Below are positions 1 to 12,799 of a DNA stretch of 64,000 bases, in pieces; the stretch's first letter is position 1; the number at the start of each line of letters is the position of its first letter. A model generated the notes under the pieces. It made no database searches. It was not told where the DNA came from and worked only from the letters and a program-made list of their open reading frames with translations. This stretch comes from Eleginops maclovinus (Eukaryota; Chordata; Actinopteri; Perciformes; Eleginopidae), in the NCBI RefSeq assembly GCF_036324505.1, contig NC_086354.1, positions 2,064,725 to 2,128,724 on the forward strand, written 5' to 3'. The position numbers and the translations under genes were made by a program.

Positions 1-1548
1 ATGTTCCTTTATTCATTCACTTTTTCATGATTAAAACAAAGAACCTTTCAAACTATTTGCTATTAAACTAAAGAAATGTTTCCACAGAAGGCAACAGGCT
101 CTAAAGCTGAAAATACAGTACTACATACGTCTTTATTAACACTTATCACTACCTCCGGGTGATGCTGCTTATTGTGCTTCGCATGTTGGATGATATTATA
201 TTCCAAATAATTGAGCAACAATGACACACTTTTCTCATTTTGGAAACCATTCTCTCTGGTGATTGCTTTTGTAGCTAGCCGTAACAGCTCCACCATTTTA
301 TTTTCGTTCCTTCTGGAGTAATTTGATGACATCATTTTGGAGCTCAAACACTTTTCTTTAAATGCAGACAATTATTGTCTAAATCAATAGTTTTTAAAGT
401 GGAAAACATAATCATTCTAGTGATGAAAATAACCATTACTTGAGGTCCTGCGTTTATTGCTGAACCTAATGGTGGAGCTAGAGGAACAGGTTTAGTTTTC
501 TGAAGAAACACATTGCTTATTATCTGCTGTTTACCATGCCGGAGAACTGTTGTAACTTCAGGTCAGGTTAATCTTTTTTTGTCCTACAATGGTGGAAAAG
601 GTTGTGCTCGATATGATATTTTGAAGCTTATAAAAGCACCGCCCAGTGACCAATCAAAGGTTGGTGCATTGATCAAGGAGTGCAAGTGTCCAAAGACAAT
701 CATTCTTAAAGCTGCAGCCAGGCGCTGTGACACGGACTAGAGAGCAAACAAACAATGAATTCAAAGCGTTAAGAAAGCATACTATTATATTTTTCACAGC
801 AGTCACCCACAGCAAACATAAATGTACCCAGAGCGAAGTTACACAAGACAATGCATCCTGTGAAAATATGTTAAGATTGGACACAGATAAGGCGGATCTA
901 TTCGTGCCCTGGATGGGACTGTGATAGCTTTTGTAAGACGATTAATTTTCCCTTTCTCACAGTCAGCAATTTCTTGCAAGCTGTTCTGTGTGCATTTGGC
1001 AGCTGTGTTACTTCAAGCCTGGATTATCTTCTTTGTGTTTGTCTAATATTAGAATTTACTCTTCATTTGTAAAATATGCCGCAAGGAAAATCTGGGTTGA
1101 CTTACCGATTTGATAGCCACCACCGTAGGAAAGCTCAGTGGGATTGTAAGTGTTTGAGTTAGGACGATAACACAATGATTTACCTAGGTATTCTTACCTT
1201 ACTTTTTATGTGGCACTGCTGACAGTACCTCTCAGGATATCTTCCTGTTTACCAACCATGCCACCCCTAAGTCAGAGGTTAAGCTTCTTCCATGTTTTCC
1301 AATACTGTGTGTGGTTGAAAAGCCTGACACAACATTTAGAACACCATTTATGTTGAAGACTAATTGCCAGAGCTGGAACCTAGTCATTGTTTTCCAAGTC
1401 ACAGGTAAGTCTCAGGTGTTTGCACTAAAATCCCAAGCCAAGGCTGTCAAGTCTCAAGTCCAATCCCAAGTCCTAAACTTGGTGTTGCAAGTAAAAGTTA
1501 ATACATATAGTGTACATTGTAAATACATATTTGTTACTAATGTAAAAC
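1..1548. other. No gene seen; AT-rich unique sequence
   Basis: Only short, low-complexity reading frames occur here, with no recognisable protein motif and no exon with good splice signals on both sides. Around 1400-1480 there is a short run of imperfect repeats of the type AAGTCNCAAGTC, which looks like slippage. I see nothing else to annotate. Confidence 0.5.
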
Positions 1549-2564
1549 AAAAGAGGCCCTATTATGTTTTTTGGGGCTGTTCCCTCCCGTGTAGTTTGTA
1601 CTATAGGTTTTTAATAATACTCGTGATTTATATAGATCTTTAACAAAGGTCAAATAAAGTGCTAAGCTAGGTGGAAAAGAGGAGTGAACCATAAAGAATG
1701 CTGTTGCAGTAATCACAGAGTTTCAGCAGTCGTGGATGAGAGGGAGGGTCTGATGCGATGGGCGATGTGCTTTAGGTGTAAGAAGGCTGTTATTGTGAAC
1801 TGGTTAAGTTATGAGCGAGGAAAGTGAGGGTGGGGTCGAGGATGATGCAAAGCTTACGCACGTGAGGGGAGGGGTTGACAATGAAGCCATTGATGGTAAG
1901 TGAAAAATCCTGGGTTGAGCGGGTAAGTGAGTTCGGCCGATGATCATAAGTTCCGATTTGTCGCAGTTGACTTTAAGAAATTTTTTTGTCAGTAAGGCAG
2001 GTGGTGAGTTGGGAGTGTGGTTGGAGAAATTGATTTTTTTGAGAGGTAGAGCTGTGTGTCATCGGCGTAACAGTGGAACTGAGTTGGTTTTGACGGAGGA
2101 CCAAGAGGGAGGATGTAGATGATAAACAGAAGGGGGACCAAGTAAAGAACCCTGATGGTCCGGGGCTGTGGGGGATTAGGAGTTGTTGATGGAGATGAAT
2201 TGATGTCTGTCAGACAGATAGGATTTAAACCAGGAGAGGGCAGTGATGGTTATGCCAATGTTTTTTGTGCATGTAAATGGTCTGCAAAGGCTAAAATCCC
2301 TATGATCCCTCCAAAGGGAGTTTCTCTCCCAACCCCCCACCCCTCACCCTGCCTGAAAGTCTTCATTGGACTCCTTTGTTTACATCATTACATCACTATG
2401 TAACACTCTTTAATTGGCTAGCACTCTAAGACTTTGTACTTGATAGGCTAATGGGCGGGACATCTTTAAGCTGTTGACCAATCACAACAGAGCTGGTTAA
2501 CTAACAAATAAAGAGCTTTTTGAACACTAAAGCATGAACCTGAAAATGAACATAATGTCCTCTT
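1549..2564. mobile_element. MITE-like element containing a LINE fragment
   Basis: The left end reads AAAGAGGCCCTATTATG (about 1550) and the right end, read on the minus strand, AAAAGAGGACATTATG (about 2551-2566), so the block has inverted termini of about 16 bases with a few differences. These termini resemble a common fish MITE type recognised by pattern only. The middle (about 1625-2270) is a separate LINE reverse-transcriptase fragment, so the LINE appears to have landed in the MITE. The inner right part, about 2380-2540, is the remaining MITE body. No target duplication could be fixed with certainty. Confidence 0.45.
1625..2270 (-). pseudogene. Degenerate LINE reverse-transcriptase fragment (L2/Rex1/CR1-like)
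   Basis: On the minus strand broken frames spell pieces typical of fish non-LTR reverse transcriptase: TALSWFKSYLSDR near 2230, then a GS(L)LGPP stretch where the PQGSVLGPLLF motif sits in the family, a position equivalent to the YADDTQLY region that is damaged, and LKVNCDKSELMIIG near 1960. Several stops and frame changes make it a pseudogene. The fragment ends on its 3' side (about 1625-1680) in a short motif, GCTAAGCTAGGTGGAA, next to a TTATATAG tract, which is also found at about 53880-53975; a TTATATAG tract alone recurs near 4880. This suggests the same LINE family left related 3' ends at these places. Only the RT core region is represented, with no endonuclease. Confidence 0.6.
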
Positions 2565-2617
2565 TTTTTTAAAAAAAGGAAGTTTCCTCATGTTATGAAA
2601 AAATGTTGTCATATTTT

Positions 2618-2776
2618 CTATTTTGTTGTCAGTGGCAGTACCAGCTGCACTGCAACAGAAGTCCTGCTAAACAGATCAGAGGCGACACAGAGGTTAATCC
2701 AGACCGGGACACAGAGCCACAGATAGACAGTGAGCCTGCTGAACTCTATGCACTCAATCCAGGCACGCACGCACGT
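2618..2776 (+). other. Weak candidate internal exon
   Basis: A pyrimidine-rich tract ending in TTGTTGTCAG at about 2620-2631 precedes an open stretch of about 44 codons with a hydrophilic, acidic product (it contains the pieces KQIRGDTEVNPDRD and EPAELYALNP). The frame ends at AATCCAG followed by GC rather than GT and then a CA/GT-rich run. The missing canonical donor and the lack of any recognised family keep this at low confidence. It could be chance. Confidence 0.2.
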
Positions 2777-4084
2777 ACGCACACATCTAAGGACTTTCTC
2801 ACTTTTATTAACCAGACAAATTCTTATATTGGGCACATTAACAGGCAAATGGTTATAACATGCAATGTCCTTAATACGTAATTTGGCTATCTATTCATTT
2901 CAAATTATTTTTAAGTGGCTATTTGCAGCATCTGATCATTAATTAATCCCATGCATGCAGATGTATTATAGTTTGTTCCCATTTGCTGCTGATCTGAATC
3001 ATTTCCATCTTCACTGTAACAGTAATTAAGGGTCAGAAATATGTAATTCATTAGACGTTGATTATTCTTATGATGCAGACCGAACAGTGGGGGGTTCAGT
3101 ATAATACAGAAGCAGCTACTGCACACTAAAGTGACTAACACACATACTGTAGCACAACAGAGCTGCCAGGAGAATTAATACAACTGACGGTGATGGGTGG
3201 ACCTACAGGGGGGCACATCATTACACATTAAATTTACTTTGGAACAATTTCATTATTTCTTACTTAAGATGAAGAACTACATATATTGGAGGAATGGGAT
3301 GTTACTTTTCATATATTATTTTCATCATAGTAAACAAAAATAAATCATTTTACAAAATTTAAAAAAACACCATAATGAAGCAATTACTATTTAAATAAAT
3401 GAAATCACTTAAATCATATGGATTCAAAAATGATATAAAAATCCCCCAAACCATAACAAAGTCTAGCTTATTGGATTTGTAAACCGCTGCACACCCTTAG
3501 TTCCCTGAAGCTCAGACAGCTTCACATGGAGCTTAAACCAAAACCCGGGAAATATCAACCTGTGTAGTTAGCAGCAGATTAATATTGATCAAAGTGAGGG
3601 GTTTAAACAGTCCATTTCCACTGATAACCTCTGGAAACACAGCCTCACTGTACAGCAGATGTCAGTGAAAAAACACTATTATGTAACGCTATTAGCAGGG
3701 CACATGAATGGCACCACCACGCTCGGATGGACTCATACATTTCAGTGATCCCTGTCTGGGAGGCGCAGCGTGTGCATGATCCAGCAGCGCAGTGAGGTTA
3801 GGATTTTCCCAGCCATGTTTATCTGCAGTCTCTGAGTCCGGGCAGAACAGCCTGCTCTGAGATCAGTTACAGATGTCCCAAGCTGCCACCCCCTCCACAT
3901 GAAAAAACATGTATTGTAAAGCATGTAAATAATGTAGCAGAGCATCATGTAAGGCTTTTTGGTGCCTCAATGTGATAACTTAGACTATAATGTTCACCAC
4001 ATGTGGGATCCAGTTTGGCTCCTCTTTAAAATGACTTTTTCCAAAAACTATAAATATGTAATAAACTACGGTTACGGTTACAGT

Positions 4085-4085
<1 letters not shown>
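2777..4085. other. No gene seen
   Basis: AT-rich sequence with no sustained coding signal. A short ACGCACGC run (2763-2785) is at the left edge. The phrase GCATCTGATCATTAATTAAT at about 2929 recurs slightly altered near 4195, a weak sign of a small dispersed repeat. Nothing else can be supported. Confidence 0.4.
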
Positions 4086-4136
<51 letters not shown>

Positions 4137-4149
4137 TGTGTGTGTGTGC
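4086..4149 (+). repeat. (TG)n microsatellite
   Basis: About 64 bases of TG dinucleotide with a single TC interruption near 4136. Reading frames across it (all Cys-Val or Thr-His) are artefacts of the repeat. Confidence 0.97.
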
Positions 4150-4556
4150 GGGGAGGGGGCCACATTTCCTTCCCTTGAACAATGACTATTTGGAGCATCT
4201 GATCAGTAATTAATCTGAAGGATGGAGAATTACTGGAACCATTTGGTGCCCCACTTCAGCGCAGAACCATGAGAACCCTCGCCTTTGTTTTCAGGGGTGG
4301 CAAACTAAAGAGGTTTAACATCTCTAATCTGATTGGGGCAGCCATCTGGAAGACTCCACCCCCCCCCCCCTCCTCCTCACACACACAACATCTCTGTATT
4401 TTTCCTCACCCGTTCACCCTAATGTGACCCATCATCTAACCTTCTCCCTTTACAGAACACTGTCATAGCCCACAGTGTGTGTGTTAAGCTTGTGGGACAC
4501 TGACAGTGTGTGGGCCCATTCTCTGAGCGGTGTCAAGGTAGGGTGTCAGGTAGGGT

Positions 4557-4754
<198 letters not shown>

Positions 4755-4834
4755 ATGACAGATGGGGCTTCAACTGCTCATGCAGGATTTATTCCCATGG
4801 AGGCATGAAAAATGACTTTACATACAAACCACCA

Positions 4835-4920
4835 CTAATAATAATAATAATACAAATAATAATAATACACTTTACTTATATAGCACTCTTATAAAAACCA
4901 ATATAAAGTGCTAAACAATT
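4835..4920 (-). repeat. Possible LINE 3' tail with AAT repeats
   Basis: An (AAT)n run is followed by ACTTATATAGCACTCTTAT and then AAAGTGCTAAAC. The TTATATAG phrase next to an (AAT)n tract also occurs near 53885, and a similar phrase borders the RT fragment near 1630, so I read it as a short 3' end of the same LINE family in minus orientation. Confidence 0.4.
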
Positions 4921-5199
4921 AGGGAAATATTGAATTAACATTTAAAATGTTTTAATTAAAATCCTAATGAAGTGTAGGAGCTCTGACAGCATGTGTTTTC
5001 GTCCTGACCTTGGAACAACAACAAAAGTACTTTAGGAGCGACAGTGGAAACATCTAAAAAGTCAAATAAATCTACTGTATTTACAAGATCACAGGTTTGC
5101 TTGTTGCATGCACTCCCCTCTTTCTCTCCACATATGTTCTATATTCATCCTAACTACCACTTAATTCATTAAAAGTAATATGGTTTTATTTCAAAAAGC

Positions 5200-6060
5200 C
5201 GCAGAAGTCAAGGTTGCTACAGTTTTAAAAATAGAGAAAAGAGAGAGGGAGGGAGGGAGAGAGTTCAGCATTCTGACCGCCTGGTGGAAGAAGCTGTTCC
5301 TCAGCCTGATGGAGCTCAAGCAGAGGCTGCGGAACCTTCTCCCTGAAGGCAGGAGGCTTAAGAGGCTGTTGGAGGGCTGGGTGGGGTCCCCCGCAATGCG
5401 GGTGAGGCGGGTGCTGTAGATGTCCTGGCTCACACTGGCTGGGGACAGACACAGAGCCTGGTCGTCGGTGGGGGGTGTTGTTCTGTGCTTCGAAGCGTGC
5501 AAAGAAGCCGTTGAGGTTGTTGAGCAGGGAGGTGTGACTGTCACAGGTCTGCGGTGGTAGTTTGTAGTCCGTTATGGTCCTAATACCCTGCCACAGGCTC
5601 CGTGAGTCCCTGCTGTCTTTGAAATGTCCTGTGATTTTCCTGGTGTACAGACGTTTAGCTTTCCTGATGCCACGGCACAGGTCAGCCCTGGCTGCTCTCA
5701 GCCCAGCTGGGTCTCCAGCTCTGAAAGCGGTGTCGTGGGCCTTGAGCAGTGTGCGGACCTCTCCTATCAGCCATGGCTTCTGGTTTGCTCGGATGGTGAT
5801 GGTTCTGGTGGTGGTTACATCATCAATGCACTTGGTGATGTAGCCTGTGACTGTCTCTGTGTATTCTTCTATGTTAATGTGATGGTTGTAAGTTGCTGCC
5901 TGCTTGAACATGTCCCAGTCTGTCATATCAAAGCAGTCTTGAAGTGCAGCAGTACTGTCCTCTGTCCACACCCGTACCTGTTTTGAAACCGGTTTGGTAA
6001 CCTTTACCCTTGCTCTGTAGGCCGGTTTCAGCAGGACAGTGAGGTGGTCAGAGGCCAATG
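5200..6060 (-). pseudogene. Internally deleted LINE ORF2: linker joined to C-terminal tail, RT lost
   Basis: The minus strand starts with MASDHLTVLLKPAYRARVKV, the segment that follows the APE endonuclease in fish L2/Rex1-like LINEs (S-D-H motif then PAYR). It runs through TEDSTAALQDCFDMTDWDMF, QKPWLIGEVRTLLK, IRKAKRLYTRKI and LWQGIRTITDYK to NGFFARFEAQNNTP. At about 5490 the frame changes and the text jumps to the very end of such proteins (SLLSLLPSGRRFRSL, RNSFFHQAVRMLNSLP). The whole reverse-transcriptase core, normally several hundred residues including YADD, is therefore missing. The element is non-functional and cannot encode RT. Its 3' boundary is near the GAGAGAGGGAGGGAGG tract at about 5240-5262. 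The family call is by motif recognition only. Confidence 0.75.
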
Positions 6061-8018
6061 TGGGGGAGGGGGGACGCCTTGTATGCTCCCTTGATAAAGT
6101 CGCTTATTGTAGTAGAATGATGCCGTGTGTGTGAGGGCCATGAAGCCCAAGTTTCCATACTATGATACTTACAAGGTGAGAGTAAAACAGAAGTCCAGTG
6201 ATTTTGTATCACACTTCCACTTAAGAAAAAGGAGTCAAATTAAGTTTGAGTTAAGGTCTAACAAACACTGGATCCTACAAGTGCCGTAATGTAGGGGTCA
6301 CCCATCACTGCTCCAAACAACACGTCTTTGCCATCAAAATCCTAGATCTTGAGTATTTAAATGATTAACGACAAACTCGTAACTGTAATGTGATGTACAT
6401 ATGTAATCAGTGACTGTTGTTTGTTATACAAATGACAAGAACTCGAGTTAAGGACTTTGGACAGTAAGCATCTGTAACGTCTTCCAGCAGAGAGCTTGCC
6501 CCAGGTGAAGCTCATGTACCTTACTAAAATGTTGCCGTGATGACATATTTTTATAGGACGACCCGGATGTTTACATCACAAGGTCTGCCTCGACAAAAAG
6601 CATTCGCATATCTATTGGATTTTGGAATATTGGAGGATATAAGACATTTGACAAACGCAAGTTCATGATACTTACAACATTTTCTTGAGCAGGATAATCT
6701 CCACATATTCACACAAATTTAAGAAAAGTCCAAGTGTAAAAGTAATTGCTGGAAGTAAAAAGCTAATGTTATAATATAAACTACGTATTTCCCAGTCACA
6801 TGACTCTACGTCACAATCGCTAATCTAAAGGCGGCTTTTGTTTGGACTGTGGGCATTTAGTAGTCTCATTTAGTCAACCGCAGTTTTTATGACCCATTGA
6901 AGCTTCAGACCTTCCCAAGTGGAGTATTTACTGACTTATGTTAGGTCTTTGAAACAAACTTTTAATTATTTTCAGCTTGTGTTGAACACATTTGAGGCAT
7001 CTAAAAACTGGAATCATCAAGGAAACTGTAAGTGGTAAAATGCTAACTCATTTCTAGGTTTAAAGACTCTTTCCTGCAAAACTTTATCGGTACATCTATC
7101 TCAATTTGGGAATCAATGTCATAATGCAACTTAATAGCATATTTTACACAATCAATCTACCAAAGTCTGTTAAACTTAGACCACTCCAGTTCGTAACGAA
7201 GGCTTTACATTATCAACCTTTATTCTTCAAGCAGAGAGATGTTTGGAATTAGCTTGACACTAAAGCAGTGTAACTTGGTAGGTCTCTGCCAGGTTAGGGA
7301 TCTAACTTTTGCTGCCTTCCAGTTGTTCTGGGAAGTGGGAATACTGAGTTCCTGGACAAAATTTCAACTGGAACACCCCGAGGTGGGACCTCCTACTTGG
7401 AAATACCCAAAATCATAATTCAAAACAGATTCTTCGCATATGAACATTAAGAAACCCTTTGATAATATAAAATGTTTAGCTCTTCTGTATTTTCTGTGTC
7501 AAATTAAATCGAGTACATGGAACTGCTCATCATCTCTCTGTGGATAAGTTGCTACCATGTTTGTATTCCCAAAATACAAATAAAGCGTAAGTATAAACCG
7601 GTGTTGCTAACAATGGCTAACCCGAAGTGACCGTTAAAGCTGTAAACAAGGCAAAGAACTTTCCTGCAGGTGGCCATGTTCTGACTGCTACTGAAAGTCA
7701 AATCGGATGTGAGGTCACTCCCAGTTCCCACCTCCGAGTTCCAATGTAAATGGAACTCTGATGTGCTGAACCCAGTTTTCCTCTCTGAGGTTCTCACTGA
7801 GGCTAAGTCTATTACAGAGAGCGCAGTTTAGCCTACAAACTATATATTATTCATGCTCACTTTAAGCACACTATCTCAAAAACTCATATCAAGTGCTACA
7901 TAACATACACACACACACAACCTCCTACCCCATTGTAACTAACACTATGGCCCTGAGACTAACACTAGAAAACTGTGGAGGCAGACTAAAATGTAACAAC
8001 ATTCTTCATCCTGTGTCC
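6061..8018. other. No gene seen
   Basis: Unique-looking AT-rich sequence. Reading frames are short and unconvincing, including a minus-strand 81-codon frame at 7552-7797. No transposon ends, tandem repeats or tRNA-like structures were recognised. It could be intronic if the exon candidates at 8.0 kb are real. Confidence 0.4.
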
Positions 8019-8020
8019 AG

Positions 8021-8113
8021 TGTTATACAGCTCCAAATTCTACACCCATGACACCCTGGAAGTAATTATGGAGGATGAGGAGGAAGACATGGTGGAAGAA
8101 GACCAACATGAAG
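8021..8113 (+). CDS. Candidate internal coding exon, gene unknown
   Basis: TTCTTCATCCTGTGTCCAG precedes an open stretch that ends GAAG before GTGGGC, so acceptor and donor are both plausible. With phase-1 entry the 93-base exon encodes LYSSKFYTHDTLEVIMEDEE followed by more acidic residues (EDMVEEDQHE), and exits in phase 1. A second possible piece at 8271-8300 continues in the same phase. The composition (aromatic and charged, then an acidic run) looks protein-coding rather than repeat-derived, but I do not recognise the family, and the acidic run lowers confidence. The exon could also start at 8031 after TTATACAG. No other exon of the same gene was convincingly found. Confidence 0.4.
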
Positions 8114-8270
8114 GTGGGCAGAATTCTTTCTTCCTTGTGCCGCTCAGTTTAGGGTTGGATGGTTCGTTGCTAATTTTACCCCTCACATTCCCTAAAAATA
8201 GTATACAAATAAACAAGTTGTGCTTTCATCTGATGTGGCGCAGTCAGTGATGACATTCATGTTTCTACAG

Positions 8271-8302
8271 AGGCCAAGCTGCACCTGGTGAGGTACTCGT
8301 AG
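8271..8302 (+). CDS. Candidate short following exon
   Basis: GTTTCTACAG precedes AGGCCAAGCTGCACCTG. Taking the phase left by the exon at 8021-8113, the frame reads EAKLHL and can either splice at GTGAGG (8288) or run on as VRYS to a TAG stop at 8298-8300. The first choice gives a 17-base microexon, the second a terminal exon. Both are plausible and neither is proven. Confidence 0.25.
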
Positions 8303-8390
8303 AGTTTCTGACAGAGAAACGCACACAGGTATCAGTCCTAAAAACTGACAGCAAAAGGCCAGAATGGGAGACAAACAAGAACAGAAATAT

Positions 8391-9704
<1,314 letters not shown>

Positions 9705-9834
9705 GCTCCTAGTACTAGGATGGGTTAAATGCAGAGGACCAATTTCACTGTGTGTGCTCTGCTGTGTGCATGTATGTGACTAATAAAAAGAGGGCTTCAT
9801 CCTCCGAGTCTATCTATCTATCTATCTATCTATG
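9705..9834 (+). repeat. Retroposon 3' tail ending in (TCTA)n
   Basis: AGGATGGGTTAAATGCAGAG at about 9718 followed by AATTTCACTGTGTGTGCTCT and GACTAATAAAAAG is a 3' tail widely dispersed in fish genomes (recognised by pattern). It ends in six TCTA units (9811-9834), consistent with a non-LTR retroposon tail that seeded a microsatellite. Only the tail is visible, so the family (SINE or LINE) is left open. Confidence 0.55.
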
Positions 9835-9974
9835 GCAATACTATTGATAAGGGCAGCACGATTAATGCCAAAAATATGAAGAACCCTTTTATTCATCACA
9901 ATTATTCAATGAGTTTAGGGACAACATATTTTATTGCACTTTCACATTTAAATAAACACCTCATTGCTTTTACG

Positions 9975-10590
9975 TACATCGAAAAAAATGAAACGTTGAC
10001 TTTAATTAAATGTTTTATTTCAAGAAATGTCACATAACTGTATTAGGTTAGTTGATAGCAATAATTGTAAGTTGAACTTAATATGTATTTAAACTTAATA
10101 TGATTGCTTTCCCTGTAAGGCCCCCAGTTGTAATTTTACAACATCACTTTAAGTTATCCTAAAAAAGTCAGTAAATGTTTGTTTTTATAAAAGACTACAT
10201 TAACATCATTTCAGAGGTCCTTTTGCTCAGCCTCACAATGCTACTTGGTAGTAAAGGTCATGCCGTCTAGCCATAAAGTCACACAACTTGGATTTGTCAG
10301 ATTCAAGTTCAAGTAAAACGCCTCAAATATTTGTTTTTGTAATATTTCAATGTCTAGAACATGTACAAATTTAGTTATTGTCACATTTGATTTTTATTTA
10401 AGTTTACATTGCAATATTACAAAATTTCCCTAAAAACTCTTTAATTTCTGCACCAGAGGTTTCCTACAACAACTGCTAATGTTTTTCTATATTTGGGCTT
10501 TACACAGTTAAGTAACCTAATACAGTTATCTGAAATCTGATGACATAATACATTTAGTTAAATTCAACTAGCGAACTTCTCAGTGTACAT
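9975..10590. mobile_element. Inverted-repeat MITE, copy 1
   Basis: The left arm (about 9985-10070) contains CACATAACTGTATTAGGTTA then GTTGATAGCAATAA. The right arm (about 10504-10575), read in reverse, gives the same order of motifs (TAACTGTATTAGGTTACTTA after a TGTCATCAGATTTCAG block). A second element with the same arm motifs lies at 13400-13592. The interior (about 10070-10500) has no coding potential. Arms are diverged, so this is an old copy and the exact ends are uncertain. Confidence 0.5.
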
Positions 10591-11531
10591 GCTGTGCTTC
10601 ATCACTGCTATATACAAATGTGTGTATTACAATAACACCGGTCCTTATCACCAGTGCATCTCCAAAAAGCCACATTTTAATAAAATTGCACCGCAACTTT
10701 TTACCAAAAATGTAATGAACAGAGCACTTCCATGTTGTGTTATTCCCCTGGTCATTATCACATTCTCGCATAAAAAAAAAAAAAGCTTAGAATAATGATA
10801 TTCTTCACAGGAAGTTTAGGAATGTTTTGTTTTGCCATGGAAACATTTCAAAGATTAGACTGTTCCTACGAGGAATCTGAAAAGTACACCTTCTTCCCTG
10901 CTCTCTGTCCTGCTGTGTAGTACGACTCTTCTTCTCTGGACTGAAGCTGCAACCTTCAGGAAACATTTTTTCCCAAGGCAGTTCTCCAAAACTGTGCTCC
11001 AGTCAGAGGCAGGAAAAACCCTGACTGTTGGTGTTTGCACTCAATTACCCAGCATTACTCATCAGGACTGCAGACAGAGCAGAGCACTGTCAGCAAGGTC
11101 CCCACTGTGGCCCTGACGCATAATCCCATGAATTTTCCTCCACTCTGCAACTAGGTCAAAGGGCGTCCAAGCCATCTACCCAACTCAATATATCTACACA
11201 TAAGACTGTATGCAAGGTCATGGCCCCCCCGTCTGAGTGTGTACAACATGGAAAACACTCATGCAATGGTGCTTTTGTGCAACACTGAGATTCAGAGTTG
11301 AGTCACTTTGTTCCGGTTCCTTATAGAGTGCGCAGACAAGCGGGGCAACATGAGGTAAAGGGCTGGGCTGTGACATTTTAGTTAACCAAGCACAACGTCT
11401 GCACAACACATAAACAAACATTACATTAAAACAACTGGGTCAATAAAACCTGCCTTCCTTTTTATACTTTCACACTTTTGATAGATTGGACTGTGTTCAG
11501 GGTTTAAATCATTTATATAGGCCTCATACTA

Positions 11532-11533
<2 letters not shown>
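10591..11533. other. No gene seen
   Basis: Frames at 10855-11040 (-) and 11218-11421 (-) lack domain signals. A possible acceptor (GCAACCTTCAG at about 10952-10962) has no matching downstream donor in an open frame. Nothing supportable. Confidence 0.35.

Positions 11534-11601
<68 letters not shown>
11534..11601 (+). repeat. (GT)n microsatellite
   Basis: About 68 bases of pure GT dinucleotide. Confidence 0.97.
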
Positions 11602-11602
<1 letters not shown>

Positions 11603-11860
11603 TTGATTTTTTTTGTGTGATTATTTGAATGTCCAGTCTGGATTAAAGTATTCTGATTTTCAAATAATAATGAGAAACAAGAGAATTATAATTATAATTA
11701 TGATTTATAAACAAATGATCTACCTAATTACACATCCGAAAAGGGGTGGGAAGAAGTTTACACTTATTTAATCCCACCCTTTCTCCAAAAACTAAATTAC
11801 AAAAAAATGTTTTTTTCTACAATATACACTTACAATAAGAATAGATTATATCATTATTAC

Positions 11861-11862
11861 AA

Positions 11863-11896
<34 letters not shown>

Positions 11897-11902
11897 TTGT
11901 AT
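11861..11902. repeat. (TA)n tract with palindromic flanks
   Basis: A TA run of about 30 bases is bracketed by ACAACTTATA on the left and TATAAGTTGT on the right, so the whole segment is self-complementary and could extrude as a cruciform. Confidence 0.8.
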
Positions 11903-12685
11903 GTCATATTTGATAAGACACATATAAAAGACTATCTTTTTACATCCACCATCCAAAATACAACAACAAAACAAAAACATAAAAAACAAATTATAAATAT
12001 AAATAAATACATTTAGATAAAAATGTTTGTTTTGATTATCTTGGCAACCTTTTGATTGGTCTAGTTCACGTTTATCCTGTCTGTTTCTGAGTACCCGAGG
12101 GATAGCATGAAGTTATGTGGATCAACAGTCCTGTTGAAACTAGGAAAGCCCGGTCAACAGGCCAGACTTTGGATTAGCGTTCATTTTTAAAAGTTCAATT
12201 AGACGCTCACAGCTGTGATACCACGTTGGACAACCAATGGACACTGCCTCGGTAGCCGGAAAATGGGAATGAAGAATGCTTGATACAATCAATTGTTTAA
12301 GTTCTGTACATGCACTATGGCAGAACTTAAACTGGAAAAAGTGTCCAACTGCCCTAAACTCCAAAGCTCTGAGAGAACTGGTTTGTGCTGATTGTACTGA
12401 AGATTTGTTAAAAAAAAGTTAGCAATCAATACATTAAAATGAACAGATATGATACAGTCTCTACTGTAAAAGGACTCATGATAAGATGGGTCCTCAATGG
12501 TTATAATCCGCCATCTGTTCCCTGGGTCAGAAGCACAAGTTCTTTATTAGAACACCAGCCAGCAACTAGGGCTTAATTATGTGGAAAGAAGACGTCATTC
12601 CAAATTTAAACAGTATTCCCATTGTAATTCTGTGAAGCTTCTTATTTTCTGTATCTTATACTATAAGCAATAAATCGTTCTACAG
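11903..12685. other. No gene seen
   Basis: AT-rich sequence. A minus-strand 74-codon frame at 12140-12364 has no recognised motif and no supporting splice sites. Confidence 0.35.
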
Positions 12686-12799
12686 TGGGCATGGCCTACA
12701 TAAAAGAGCAGTTTATATGCTTTATCCTATGTTGTATTGATCTACACAACATGTGATAAAGCTACCATATAAACTGCTCTTTTATGTAGGCCATGCCCA
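12686..12799. repeat. Long near-perfect hairpin (foldback element)
   Basis: The left arm 12686-12719 begins TGGGCATGGCCTACATAAAA. The right arm 12766-12799 is its exact reverse complement, giving 34 paired bases. The interior extends the pairing: CTTTATCCTATGTTGT (12720-12735) pairs with ACAACATGTGATAAAG with two mismatches, leaving a loop of about 10 bases. The total length of about 114 bases would fit a minimal foldback MITE or a hairpin RNA source. No TA or TTAA duplication is obvious at the edges. Confidence 0.9.

Noticed and set aside
4442..4545. Exon following the strong acceptor TTCTCCCTTTACAG
   Set aside because: All three frames close within 16 codons and no donor fits; could only be a terminal or non-coding exon.
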